In this document: piece by piece, positions 10,291 through 21,400 of the stretch
How positions within the stretch are numbered: position 1 is the first letter of the stretch
Layout of the letters: the number at the start of each line of letters is the position of its first letter
NCBI RefSeq assembly: GCF_041381155.1
Contig: NC_091134.1
Span: 6,190,255 to 6,254,254 of the forward strand
Direction of reading: 5' to 3'
DNA: 64,000 bases
From: Argopecten irradians
Lineage: Eukaryota > Mollusca > Bivalvia > Pectinida > Pectinidae
Made by a program: the position numbers and the translations under genes
Notes under the pieces: model-generated
Database searches by the model: none
The model's input: the letters and a program-made list of their open reading frames with translations, nothing else
What the model was told of the DNA's origin: nothing

Positions 10291-12310
10291 GCTTCCACGC
10301 GTGAAGGTGGAGGATCTCGGGACGTGAATGCATCGTCCGTGACCGAGGCTGGCGCAGGAGATTGAATCTGAGTGGAAGAACCAGAGGAACATCCACCAGA
10401 AACGACAAGAGCTCCGGAAACCATGGTTGTCTCGGCCACAGGGGCGCTATCAGAAGGAGGGAGCAATGATGCGTCCGAAACTTCTGTAGAACCCTGCCCA
10501 CCAGGTTGAATGGAGGGAATGCATAAGCCTGCATCCCCTCCCAATCCAGAGATAGCGCGTCCACAGCCCAAGCCAATTGGTCTGGCACCGGAGAAACAAA
10601 GGTTGGCAGCTGGTTGTTCAGGGAAGTGGCGAAAAGGTCTATATGAGGCCTGTCCCACACCTGACAAATGCCCTCGAAGATCGAGGGATTTAGTTGCCCT
10701 TCTGTCAGAACCGGCTGGCGGCGCCTGGAGAGAGTATCCGCCAGAACATTCAACCTGCCTGGAAGATGCTTGACTAGAATAGTCAACTGCATTTCCTGAC
10801 AGAGAAGAAGAACACGGATAGCGAGGGCACAAAGGACGTGGGACCTTGTCCCCCCTGTCTCTCCAGATACGCGACAACCGTAGAGTTGTCCGTAGCCACA
10901 CAAACCACCTTTGAATGCAGAATCTTTCGAAAAGCCTGCAAAGCCAACATAACAGCCCTCATCTCCAGCACATTGATGTGCTCGGAGAGCTGATCCCCAG
11001 ACCATTCCCCCGACCGGCAATGGCCATCGAGGTAAGCCCCCCAACCTGTCATGGACGCGTCCGTGAACAAGGTCATGGTGGGAGCTGGCTTGGACAACGG
11101 AACCCCCTGTAGAACATTGTCTTTGAGAGTCCACCACCGTGCAAACTCCTTCACGGACTGGTTGAGAGGAAGCCAAGCCTCCCATTCCCTGCTGGCAGGA
11201 ACCCAGTTCGCGAGGAGAAACATCTGGAGAGGTCTGATGTGAAGTCTCCCAAGGGGGACTACATCTGCCAGGGAGTTGAGATAACCCAGAAAACTGAGAA
11301 ACCAACGCACCTGGACGTGTGACCAACTGATGAAGGTCAGAGCAAGATCTCTGGCCTTCTCGAACTTCTCCAAAAGGTGGAAGGGCAATGCCCTGAACCG
11401 TGTTGAAACGGTTTCCCAGGAAGACAAAGTCTCGAGAAGGGGAGACCTCGGACTTCTCTCTGGAAGGAATGAAGCCGACTTTGAGCAAAAGTTTCAGGAC
11501 CAGACGGGTGTTCTGCACCAAAGATTCCCGCACTAGGTGGAGCATGAGGGAATCGTCGAAATAGATGTGAACATCTATTCCCCTGGAGTGCAGAAACCCC
11601 ACGACAACCTGCAGCAGCTTGGTGAAAACCAAAGGAGCTGTCGTGAGCCCGAAAGGCATGGCCCGGAACTGAAAAACCTTCCCGTTGCAAACGAAACGGA
11701 GGAATTTCCGTGCCGACTTCTTGATGGGAATGTGGAAGTAGGCATCCTTCAGATCTACTGAATTAGCCCACATCCCCTCTCTTACCGAAGCTATGATGCT
11801 CCGTGGAGTCTCCATCTTGAAGTGAGGAGAATCTACGTGCCTGTTGAAGGCACTTAGATCTATGATGGGACGCCAAGCTCCGGACTTTTTCCGAACCAGA
11901 AACATTCTGGAATAAAAGCCCGGAGTGCATTCCACCATAGGCACCTCCTCGACCGCGCCCTTTAAAAGCATGGTCCTTACTTCCTCCTGGATGGCAAGTG
12001 CCTTTTCTGGATCCCCCGGAGGAGGGAAGAAGATAGGTCTTGATGCCAAGGGCGGATCCCGCAAGAGGGGAATGCCCAACCCCTCCTTGACCACAGACAA
12101 GGCCCATGTGTCCTCTGTGATTTCCTCCCACTCTGGGAGGAAGAAGGACAGACGACCTCCTACAGGAAGATCGGGACGAGGAAGATCGAGACCCTCCCAG
12201 GCGGGAGAATCGCTTCCTAACCCGAAACTGAATCCTGCGGGAGAAGGACCGGAATCTAAAACTGGAGGAGCGGAGTCCTCCGGAACAGACCCCTCGTCTG
12301 GAATGGCCAA
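10124..12310 (-). CDS. reverse transcriptase/RNase H of the DIRS-like element (frame broken twice)
   Basis: The first part is the RT domain, with VDLKDAYFHIPI (first catalytic Asp), MPFGLTTAPLVFTKLL and the active-site IYFDDSLM. Near 11372-11375 (a run of four T on the minus strand) the homologous frame moves by one base, and RNase H then lies in the frame spanning 11427-10783: LFTDASMTGWGAY, INVLEMRAVMLAL and VATDNSTVVAYLERQ give the D-E-D set. At 10850-10855 (a run of six G on the minus strand) it returns to the first frame for LPGRLNVLADTLSR and the conserved tail HIDLFATSLNNQ. The frame ends at 10124, overlapping the recombinase. No ATG marks the start; the frame overlaps the end of gag, so frameshift or readthrough expression is likely. 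Confidence 0.88.
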   Translation of the reverse strand: MAIPDEGSVPEDSAPPVLDSGPSPAGFSFGLGSDSPAWEGLDLPRPDLPVGGRLSFFLPEWEEITEDTWALSVVKEGLGIPLLRDPPLASRPIFFPPPGDPEKALAIQEEVRTMLLKGAVEEVPMVECTPGFYSRMFLVRKKSGAWRPIIDLSAFNRHVDSPHFKMETPRSIIASVREGMWANSVDLKDAYFHIPIKKSARKFLRFVCNGKVFQFRAMPFGLTTAPLVFTKLLQVVVGFLHSRGIDVHIYFDDSLMLHLVRESLVQNTRLVLKLLLKVGFIPSREKSEVSPSRDFVFLGNRFNTVQGIALPPFGEVREGQRSCSDLHQLVTRPGALVSQFSGLSQLPGRCSPPWETSHQTSPDVSPRELGSCQQGMGGLASSQPVREGVCTVVDSQRQCSTGGSVVQASSHHDLVHGRVHDRLGGLPRWPLPVGGMVWGSALRAHQCAGDEGCYVGFAGFSKDSAFKGGLCGYGQLYGCRVSGETGGTRSHVLCALAIRVLLLCQEMQLTILVKHLPGRLNVLADTLSRRRQPVLTEGQLNPSIFEGICQVWDRPHIDLFATSLNNQLPTFVSPVPDQLAWAVDALSLDWEGMQAYAFPPFNLVGRVLQKFRTHHCSLLLIAPLWPRQPWFPELLSFLVDVPLVLPLRFNLLRQPRSRTMHSRPEILHLHAWKLSQEASLRQAFLRTCQPASPDQLGLPLLPSTSHAGRSSVIGVSAGRLIRSRLLSS

Positions 12311-12326
12311 GGAGGGGGAAAAAGAG

Positions 12327-13787
12327 TCAGGAACTCTTCTTCTTACCCCCAGGAGGGTATTTGCCCTTCTTACCCTTCCCCTTGTTGCCCTTGAAGTAAG
12401 GCTTCGACTTCGGCTGTGCAGTAGACTGAGGAGCTGAAGTTCTAGCCTTCTTCTTGGGAGGCACGGACCCCTGCGAGGTACTGGCCTTCACGGTCTGCAA
12501 TCTCTTCAAAAGAAGGGCAGAAGCGACCGAGTCCTCCTTCAAATCCTTCTGAACTGAAGGAAGAGTCCCTCCAAAAAGAGTGGACCCAGAGAAGGGGGCA
12601 GTCAACAATCGGGACCGGTAAGGTTCTTCGACCGGGCGGTTTTTCAACACAGAAAAACGCCTAGCCAACAAGGCATTGGCGAGCAATGACACCTGTAAAG
12701 ACGCCAAGGCTCTCAATGCCCTGTTCAGGGTAGATGTAACTCTGTCCTGAATGTCGGCCTGCTCTGTCTCAGATATCCGACCCTCAGGCACATCGGATAC
12801 CCTATATAGACTAACCGTCAGAAAGTCTATATAAGACAGAATTTGAATGGAAAGGCGCAGCAGCCTCTCCATCTTGTGGTGCTCCTTGGAGCCGAACACC
12901 ACCTGGTCCACTGACTTGCCGGGCCAAGCTGCCAATTCTCTAGACTCCAGCTTAGCTGGCTGAGAGGACAGCAGTCCATCGTGAATGGCATAATCAGAGG
13001 CCTGAACCTCTGATAAATCATCAACACTGAGCTGCAACCCGGCAAACCCAGGCGTGCGAGATGAAGAAGAATTCTTCTCCATAACTCGAGACTGGGCAGT
13101 GGCCAGAGCTGAAGACACAATAGTGCCTTCTGGCAGTGAGCGATCTGACTGAGCAGATGCCCGTGGAGCCACCAAAGAACCCAAAAGGGTGGTGGACTCC
13201 GGGATGGATGATGCGGAAGGTGGTAGGCAAACCTCCGCCCCGAGAATCCGAGATACATCGGCCCTAAGGGCCCGCATCCCAGACAAAACCTGCTGGGCAT
13301 CCACCTCAGCAGCCTCGAGGTCACCCTCCTCCTGGAAATCCTCAACCTGAGGATCTGCATCCGACAAACCAGATTGGTCAATATCGGAGCAGCCAGGGGA
13401 GAGATGAACAACATCATCATCCTCTGCCGAACCCACGACCTCACAGTCCATATCCTCCTCGTTGCCTGGACCCGAGGTCCCAACGGGGAGAAAAGGGCCA
13501 GCAAAAGAGACAGACTCAGGAAAACTCTCCTGAGCAGGCTCCAACAAGTGGCGTTTAGGAGCCGAACTCCTAACCACAGAAGCTGAGGGCTTCGACCTAA
13601 CGGACGAAGCTCGACCCTTGGACTCGGAGACAAACGGGACTGCACGAGAAGCAGAAGTCCTAAAGGTCCGGCGAACCTTTCTAGGACCGGCCGTAACGGC
13701 ACCCGAAGCAGCAGTAGGTTGGGGGGAGGAGCAACCAAACAGCTGACAGGTCTCCGCGAGGGAGAGACCAAACCCCAAGGGTTCCAA
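12327..13787 (-). CDS. gag-like protein of the DIRS-like element, C-terminal part
   Basis: Frame of 486 codons rich in Ser, Pro and Glu in its first half. It ends in a very basic tract (KKKARTSAPQ, YFKGNKGKGKKGKY, GGKKKSS) expected to bind nucleic acid. It directly precedes the RT frame, overlapping it in a different frame. The 5' end has no convincing start: the N-terminal gag frame (13814-14833) stops at TAA, and a further frame change around 13769-13790, in runs of G and T, is needed to join them. I infer that both pieces come from one ancestral gag, by position and composition rather than by a family motif. Confidence 0.65.
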   Translation of the reverse strand: MEPLGFGLSLAETCQLFGCSSPQPTAASGAVTAGPRKVRRTFRTSASRAVPFVSESKGRASSVRSKPSASVVRSSAPKRHLLEPAQESFPESVSFAGPFLPVGTSGPGNEEDMDCEVVGSAEDDDVVHLSPGCSDIDQSGLSDADPQVEDFQEEGDLEAAEVDAQQVLSGMRALRADVSRILGAEVCLPPSASSIPESTTLLGSLVAPRASAQSDRSLPEGTIVSSALATAQSRVMEKNSSSSRTPGFAGLQLSVDDLSEVQASDYAIHDGLLSSQPAKLESRELAAWPGKSVDQVVFGSKEHHKMERLLRLSIQILSYIDFLTVSLYRVSDVPEGRISETEQADIQDRVTSTLNRALRALASLQVSLLANALLARRFSVLKNRPVEEPYRSRLLTAPFSGSTLFGGTLPSVQKDLKEDSVASALLLKRLQTVKASTSQGSVPPKKKARTSAPQSTAQPKSKPYFKGNKGKGKKGKYPPGGKKKSS

Positions 13788-13813
13788 GAAGGAATAGCCA
13801 TGGGGTTAAAACC

Positions 13814-14833
13814 TTATCCCTGAAAATACGGAAAAGGTCCCGTGGGTTGGGAGTGACCCCAGAACTGGCCAAACTGGCCTGCCTGAGACTGGGGCTGGCC
13901 AACCTGACCAAAGGACGAGGTTGGACCACCACTCCCTCCAAGTGGAAACCCGGACATGTATGGGCTAGGCCCATAACTGCCGGGATGCTGCTGAAACCCA
14001 AAACCATCCGCAGGCTGGTTTGGGCGGCCCAAGGATGGTTGCCCGCAGGCACCCGTATACCCTAAGCCAGGGGGAAAAGGAGGCCGAAAATCGGACACCT
14101 GACCAACAAACCCAGGACCCTGAGGATGACCCCCTGGGAAAACCGAGCCAGCACACTCAGGAGCGGACCTAATAGGACCGGGACCAGGTAACTGGACGGG
14201 AGGGAAAGTTGGACCAGAATTGATGCCGAGATTAGAGAGCTGCGCATCACTAATCCCAGTGGAAACGGACAAACCAGAAAGGAAGTCTGTAGTCCCTGAA
14301 CCCAAACTCGGACGAATAGGTCCGGCATCAAGACCGCCCCCAACAGCAACACCACCTGGAATGCCGGAGCCGCTGACAACGTCAGAGACCGGCGGCTGGT
14401 AGTCCCTACCCGAAGGCAAGCATGGAAGCTTACGAGCATTCCCAGCCAATTCGACCCTAGACCGAGAAACGTCAGGGTCAGGCTGCCCCTCCCCTACTCC
14501 AGGAACATCCTGGACAGGAGGGACCACCCCCTGATCTCGAGAAGAACCTATAGAGACAGGAACTACCGAGACAGGAACAGAAACAGAACTAGAAGCCTGC
14601 TTCCTTCTCCTCCCGTAAGATGAGGACGAATCCCTCTTACGGGAGGACGAAGATCGCCTTGGTGTAATGCTGGCCTGGCCAAGAGCCTCTCCAACTGGAC
14701 AAAGTTCACAAGGAGAGGACTCATGACAAGGGCGACATAGGGGACATGCATCATGTGGGTCCCGTTCCTCATAGAAATGGGAACACCCATGAGCAGACCC
14801 CTGACGCTGACCCGAGCGGGACATACCAGGCAT
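13814..14833 (-). CDS. gag-like protein of the DIRS-like element, N-terminal part
   Basis: Starts at the ATG at 14833 (MPGMSRSGQRQ). Near the N-terminus is a Cys/His-rich segment (HDACPLCRPCHESSPCELC) like the N-terminal zinc-binding motif of other DIRS gag proteins, then an Arg/Ser-rich stretch (SSSSRKRDSSSSYGRRRKQ), then a long Gly/Pro/Gln/Phe-rich low-complexity region. It stops at TAA (13814-13816). The same frame stays open beyond the stop, which suggests a nonsense change or a separate short ORF. Function in particle assembly is inferred from position and composition. Confidence 0.7.
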   Translation of the reverse strand: MPGMSRSGQRQGSAHGCSHFYEERDPHDACPLCRPCHESSPCELCPVGEALGQASITPRRSSSSRKRDSSSSYGRRRKQASSSVSVPVSVVPVSIGSSRDQGVVPPVQDVPGVGEGQPDPDVSRSRVELAGNARKLPCLPSGRDYQPPVSDVVSGSGIPGGVAVGGGLDAGPIRPSLGSGTTDFLSGLSVSTGISDAQLSNLGINSGPTFPPVQLPGPGPIRSAPECAGSVFPGGHPQGPGFVGQVSDFRPPFPPGLGYTGACGQPSLGRPNQPADGFGFQQHPGSYGPSPYMSGFPLGGSGGPTSSFGQVGQPQSQAGQFGQFWGHSQPTGPFPYFQG

Positions 14834-15260
14834 TACAACAACCAATTACGTAAACAAGGTAAGAAAAATACGTCAAAAACGTAAAATATAAGCAACACAC
14901 ACTAAACACGTAAAAACAGTGTTAGGTGACACAAATCCTACCTAATAACAAACGCAACGAAGCCTCAGCGACGAAAAACCGACCAAAAACAAACGTAAAC
15001 AAACCGGAAACAGCGAGACGTCACCAGTAATGACGGATCGCACGGAACACCGGCAAGCACGTGGAACAGTCAACAAACGGCCGAAAAAGGCACAAAAAAC
15101 GAATGACAGTACAAAAAGATAACAACACAGGGCAGATGGGTAAACACACAACTGAATGTGTGAAAAAATTTGACTAAAACGTCAAATAAATGGACCTAAC
15201 AGCGAAACGAAATAGACACAATGCAATTGCCGTCCGAGCTGTGTAGCGCCATAAAGGAAA
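14834..15260 (-). promoter_or_regulatory. 5' leader of the DIRS-like element, no gene
   Basis: Non-coding stretch between the right terminal repeat and the gag ATG. In this order of elements the promoter is expected in the terminal repeat and leader. I see no clear TATA box or other motif, so the assignment rests on position only. Confidence 0.4.
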
Positions 15261-15397
15261 GAGGAAGGGAGACCACTCTATGTTACTCTCGTCGAGTACG
15301 AGATGAGGTACGGTAGGGAGACGGGATTCTCAAATCTTATGTTTGTTGGGGCTACAAAGATGGGTGTAGGTAGCGTATTTGCATACTAAAGTTATGG
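15261..15397 (-). repeat. inverted terminal repeat (genomic right, element 5' end)
   Basis: Partner of 8711-8847. The outermost bases (15398-15418, ending TGAAATGAAAT) are specific to this end and are matched in inverted form at about 8979-9000 in the internal complementary region. Confidence 0.95.
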
Positions 15398-15419
15398 TAA
15401 CGTATTACTGAAATGAAAT

Positions 15420-15492
15420 AATGTTTTAGGAGGAAATATAACAGTCAATAAAATTGGAAGAACCATATGGTGTGTGTTATTGATGTTTATGT
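15420..15492 (+). repeat. right half of the interrupted flank copy
   Basis: Continues the sequence interrupted at 8666 and matches 8545-8620 (GGAGGAAATATAACAGTCAA, AACCATATGGTGTGTGTTAT) at roughly 90% by eye. It runs straight into the 41-bp satellite, so the DIRS-like element sits at the array margin. Confidence 0.85.
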
Positions 15493-18400
15493 TTACTCCA
15501 AGATCATCATCTTCACCATTGTGGATCACAGTAGTACTCCAAGGTCATCATCTTCATCATTGTGGACCACAGTAGTACTACAAGGTCATCATCTTCATCA
15601 TTGTGGATCACAGTAGTACTCCAAGGTCATCATCTTCATCATTGTGGACCACAGTAGTACTCCAAGGTCATCATCTTCATCATTGTGGACCACAGTAGTA
15701 CTCCAAGGTCATCATCTTCATCATTGTGGACCACAGTAGTACTCCAAGGTCATCATCTTCATCATTGTGGACCACAGTAGTACTCCAAGGTCATATCTTC
15801 ATCATTGTGGACCACAGTAGTACTCCAGGTCATCATCTTCATCATTGTGGACCACAGTAGTACTCCAAGGTCATCATCTTCATCATTGTGGACCACAGTA
15901 GTACTCCAAGGTCATCATCTTCATCATTGTGGACCACAGTAGTACTCCAAGGTCATCATCTTTATCATTGTGGACCACAGTAGTACTCCAGGGTCATCAT
16001 CTTTATCATTGTGGACCACAGTAGTACTCCAAGGTCATCATCTTCATCATTGTGGACCACAGTAGTACTCCAAGGTCATCATCTTCATCATTGTGGACCA
16101 CAGTAGTACTCCAAGGTCATCATCTTCATCATTGTGGACCACAGTAGTACTCCAAGGTCATCATCTTCATCATTGTGGACCACAGTAGTACTCCAAGGTC
16201 ATCATCTTCATCATTGTGGACCACAGTAGTACTCCAAGGTCATCATCTTCATCATTGTGGACCACAGTAGTACTCCAAGGTCATCATCTTCATCATTGTG
16301 GACCACAGTAGTACTCCAGGGTCATCATCTTCATTATTGTTTACCACAGTAGTACTCCAAGGTCATCATCTTCATCATTGTGGACCACACTGTAGTACTC
16401 CAAGGTCATCATCTTCATCATTGTGGACCACAGTAGTACTCCAAGGTCATCATCTTCATCATTGTGGACCACAGTAGTACTCCAAGGTCATCATCTTCAT
16501 CATTGTGGACCACAGTAGTACTCCAAGGTCATCATCTTCATCATTGTGGACCACAGTAGTACTCCAAGGTCATCATCTTTATCATTGTGGACCACTGTAG
16601 TACTCCAAGGTCATCATCTTTATCATTGTGGACCACAGTAGTACTTCAAGGTTATCATCTTCATCATTGTGGACCACAGTAGTACTCCAAGGTCATCATC
16701 TTCATCATTGTGGACCACAGTAGTACTCCAAGGTCATCATCTTCATCATTGTGGACCACAGTAGTACTCCAAGGTCATCATCTTCATCATTGTGGACCAC
16801 AGTAGTACTCCAAGGTCATCATCTTCATCATTGTGGACCACAGTAGTACTCCAAGGTCATCATCTTCATCATTGTGGACCACAGTAGTACTCCAAGGTCA
16901 TCATCTTCATCATTGTGGACCACAGTAGTACTCCAAGGTCATCATCTTCATCATTGTGGACCACAGTAGTACTCCAAGGTCATCATCTTCATCATTGTGG
17001 ACCACAGTAGTACTCCAAGGTCATCATCTTCATCATTGTGGACCACAGTAGTACTCCAAGGTCATCATCTTCATCATTGTGGACCACAGTAGTACATTAT
17101 GGACCACAGTAGTACTCCAAGGTCATCATCTTTATCATTGTGGACCACAGTAGTACTCCAAGGTCATCATCTTCATCATTGTGGACCACAGTAGTACTCC
17201 AAGGTCATCATCTTCATCATTGTGGACCACAGTAGTACTACAAGGTCATCATCTTCATCATTGTGGATCACAGTAGTACTCCAAGGTCATCATCTTCATC
17301 ATTGTGGACCACAGTAGTACTCCAAGGTCATCATCTTCATCATTGTGGACCACAGTAGTACTCCAAGGTCATCATCTTCATCATTGTGGACCACAGTAGT
17401 ACTCCAAGGTCATCATCTTCATCATTGTGGACCACAGTAGTACTTCAAGGTCATCATCTTCATCATTGTGGACCACAGTAGTACTCCAAGGTCATCATCT
17501 TCATCATTGTGGACCACAGTAGTACTCCAAGGTCATCATCTTCATCATTGTGGACCACAGTAGTACTCCAAGGTCACCATCTTCATCATTGTGGACCACA
17601 GTAGTACTCCAAGGTCATCATCTTCATCATTGTGGACCACAGTAGTACTCCAAGGTCATCATCTTCATCATTGTGGACCACAGTAGTACTCCAAGGTCAT
17701 CATCTTCATCATTGTGGACCACAGTAGTACTCCAAGGTCATCATCTTCATCATTGTGGATCACAGTAGTACTCCAAGGTCATCATCTTCATCATTGTGGA
17801 CCACAGTAGTACTCCAAGGTCATCATCTTCATCATTGTGGACCACAGTAGTACTCCAAGGTCATCATCTTCATCATTGTGGACCACAGTAGTACTCCAAG
17901 GTCATCATCTTCATAAAATGTTGGACCACAGTACTGTAGTACTCCAAGGTCATCATCTTCATCATTGTGGACCACAGTAGTACTCCAGGGCATCATCTTC
18001 ATCATTGTGGACCACAGTAGTACTCCAAGGTCATCATCTTCATCATTGTGGACCACAGTAGTACTCCAAGGTCATCATCTTCATCATTGTGGACCACAGT
18101 AGTACTCCAAGGTCATCATCATCTTCATCATTGTGGACCACAGTAGTACTCCAAGGTCATCATCTTCATCATTGTGGACCACAGTAGTACTCCAAGGTCA
18201 TCATCTTCATCATTGTGGACCACAGTAGTACTCCAAGGTCATCATCTTCATCATTGTGGACCACAGTAGTACTCCAAGGTCATCATCTTCATCATTGTGG
18301 ACCACAGTAGTACTCCAGGGTCATCATCTTCATCATTGTGGACCACAGTAGTACTCCAAGGTCATCATCTTCATCATTGTGGACCACAGTAGTACTTCAA

Positions 18401-21400
18401 GGTTATCATCTTTATCATTGTGGACCACAGTAGTACTCCAAGGTCATCATCTTCATCATTGTGGACCACAGTAGTACTCCAAGGTCATCATCTTCATCAT
18501 TGTGGACCACAGTAGTACTCCAAGGTCATCATCTTCATCATTGTGGACCACAGTAGTACTCCAAGGTCATCATCTTCATCATTGTGGACCACAGTAGTAC
18601 TCCAAGGTCATCATCTTCATCATTGTGGACCACAGTAGTACTCCAAGGTCATCATCTTCATCATTGTGGACCACACTAGTACTCCAAGGTCATCATCTTT
18701 ATCATTGTGGACCACAGTAGTACTCCAGGGTCATCATCTTTATCATTGTGGACCACAGTAGTACTCCAAGGTCATCATCTTCATCATTGTGGACCACAGT
18801 AGTACTCCAAGGTCATCATCTTCATCATTGTGGACCACAGTAGTACTCCAAGGTCATCATCTTCATCATTGTGGACCACAGTAGTACTCCAAGGTCATCC
18901 TATCATGGACACAGTAGTCTTCATCATTGTGGACCACAGTAGTACTCCAGGTCATCATCTTCATCATTGTGGACCACAGTAGTACTCCAAGGTCATCATC
19001 TTCATCATTGTGGACCACAGTAGTACTCCAAGGTCATCATCTTCATCATTGTGGACCACAGTAGTACTCCAAGGTCATCATCTTCATCATTGTGGACCAC
19101 AGTAGTACATTATGGACCACAGTAGTACTCCAAGGTCATCATCTTCATCATTGTGGACCACAGTAGTACTCAAGGTCATCATCTTCATCATTGTGGACCA
19201 CAGTAGTACTCCAAGGTCATCATCTTCATCATTGTGGACCACAGTAGTACTCCAAGGTCATCATCTTCATCATTGTGGACCACAGTAGTACTCCAAGGTC
19301 ATCATCTTCATCATTGTGGACCACAGTAGTACTCCAAGGTCATCATCTTCATCATTGTGGACCACAGTAGTACTCCAAGGTCATCATCTTCATAAATTGT
19401 GGACCACAGTACTGTAGTACTCCAAGGTCATCATCTTCATCATTGTGGACCACAGTAGTACTCCAAGGTCATCATCTTCATAAATTGTGGACCACAGTAC
19501 TGTAGTACTCCAAGGTCATCATCTTCATCATTGTGGACCACAGTAGTACTCCAAGGTCATCATCTTCATCATTGTGGACCACAGTAGTACTCCAAGGTCA
19601 TCATCTTCATAAAATGTTGGACCACAGTACTGTAGTACTCCAACCACAGTAGTACTCCAAGGTCATCATCTTTATCATTGTGGACCACAGTAGTACTCCA
19701 GGGTCATCATCTTTATCATTGTGGACCACAGTAGTACTCCAAGGTCATCATCTTTCATCATTGTGGACCACAGTAGTACTCCAAGGTCATCATCTTCATC
19801 ATTGTGGACCACAGTAGTACTCCAAGGTCATCATCTTCATCATTGTGGACCACAGTAGTACTCCAAGGTCATCATCTTCATCATTGTGGACCACAGTAGT
19901 ACTCCAAGGTCATCATCTTCATCATTGTGGACCACAATGATACTCCAAGGTCATCATCTTCATAAAATGTTGGACCACAGTACTGTAGTACTCCAAGGTC
20001 ATCATCTTCATCATTGTGGACCACAGTAGTACTCCAGGGTCATCATCTTTATCATTGTGGACCACAGTAGTACTCCAAGGTCATCATCTTCATCATTGTG
20101 GACCACAGTTGTACTCCAAGGTCATCATCTTCATCATTGTGGACCACAGTAGTACTCCAAGGTCATCATCTTCATCATTGTGGACCACAGTAGTACTCCA
20201 AGGTCATCATCTTCATCATTGTGGACCACAGTAGTACTCCAGGGCATTATCTTCATCATTGTGGACCACAATAGTACTCCAAGGTCATCATCTTCATAAA
20301 TTGTGGACCACAGTACTGTAGTACTCCAAGGTCATCATCTTCATCATTGTGGACCACAGTAGTACTCCAAGGTCATCATCTTTATCATTGTGGACCACAG
20401 TAGTACTTCAAGGTTATCATCTTTATCATTGTGGACCACAGTAGTACTCCAGGGTCATCATCTTTATCATTGTGGACCACAGTAGTACTCCAGGGTCATC
20501 ATCTTTATCATTGTGGACCACAGTAGTACTCCAAGGTCATCATCTTCATCATTGTGGACCACAGTAGTACTCCAAGGTCATCATCTTCATCATTGTGGAC
20601 CACAGTAGTACTCCAAGGTCATCATCTTCATCATTGTGGACACAGTAGTACTCCAAGGTCATCATCTTCATCATTGTGGACCACAGTAGTACTCCAAGGT
20701 CATCATCTTCATCATTGTGGACCACAGTAGTACTCCAAGGTCATCATCTTCATCATTGTGGACCACAGTAGTACTCCAAGGTCATCATCTTCATCATTGT
20801 GGACCACAGTAGTACTCCAAGGTCATCATCTTCATCATTGTGGACCACAGTAGTACTCCAAGGTCATCATCTTTATCATTGTGGACCACAGTAGTACTCC
20901 AAGGTCACATCTTCATCATTGTCACAGTAGTACTCCAAGGTCATCATCTTCATCATTGTGGACCACAGTAGTACTCCAAGGTCATCATCTTCATCATTGT
21001 GGACCACAGTAGTACTTCAAGGTCATCATCTTCATCATTGTGGACCACAGTAGTACTCCAAGGTCATCATCTTTATCATTGTGGACCACAGTAGTACTCC
21101 AAGGTCATCATCTTCATCATTGTGGACCACAGTAGTACTCCAAGGTCATCATCTTCATCATTGTGGACCACAGTAGTACTCCAAGGTCATCATCTTCATC
21201 ATTGTGGACCACAGTAGTACTCCAAGGTCATCATCTTCATCATTGTGGACCACAGTAGTACATTATGGACCACATCATCTTCATAAATTGTGGACCACAG
21301 TAGTACTCCAAGGTCATCATCTTCATCATTGTGGACCACAGTAGTACTCCAAGGTCATCATCTTCATCATTGTGGACCACAGTAGTACTCCAAGGTCATC

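Larger units (their letters stand above)
8667..15419 (-). mobile_element. DIRS-like tyrosine-recombinase retrotransposon, about 6.75 kb
   Basis: All coding domains lie on the minus strand in the order gag (14833-12327), RT/RNase H (12310-10124) and tyrosine recombinase (about 10290-9225). The ends are 137-bp inverted repeats, and an internal complementary region lies just past the recombinase stop. This combination defines the DIRS order: reverse transcription to a closed circle templated by the internal complementary region, then integration by a tyrosine recombinase with no long target duplication. The inverted repeats differ at one position, so the insertion is young. The gag has a stop and a frame change, and RT/RNase H has two single-base frame breaks, so this copy may be non-autonomous unless those are assembly errors. 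Confidence 0.93.

Noticed and set aside
9510..12437. Plus-strand frames across the DIRS-like element
   Set aside because: Antisense shadows of gag, RT and YR; no domain on this strand.
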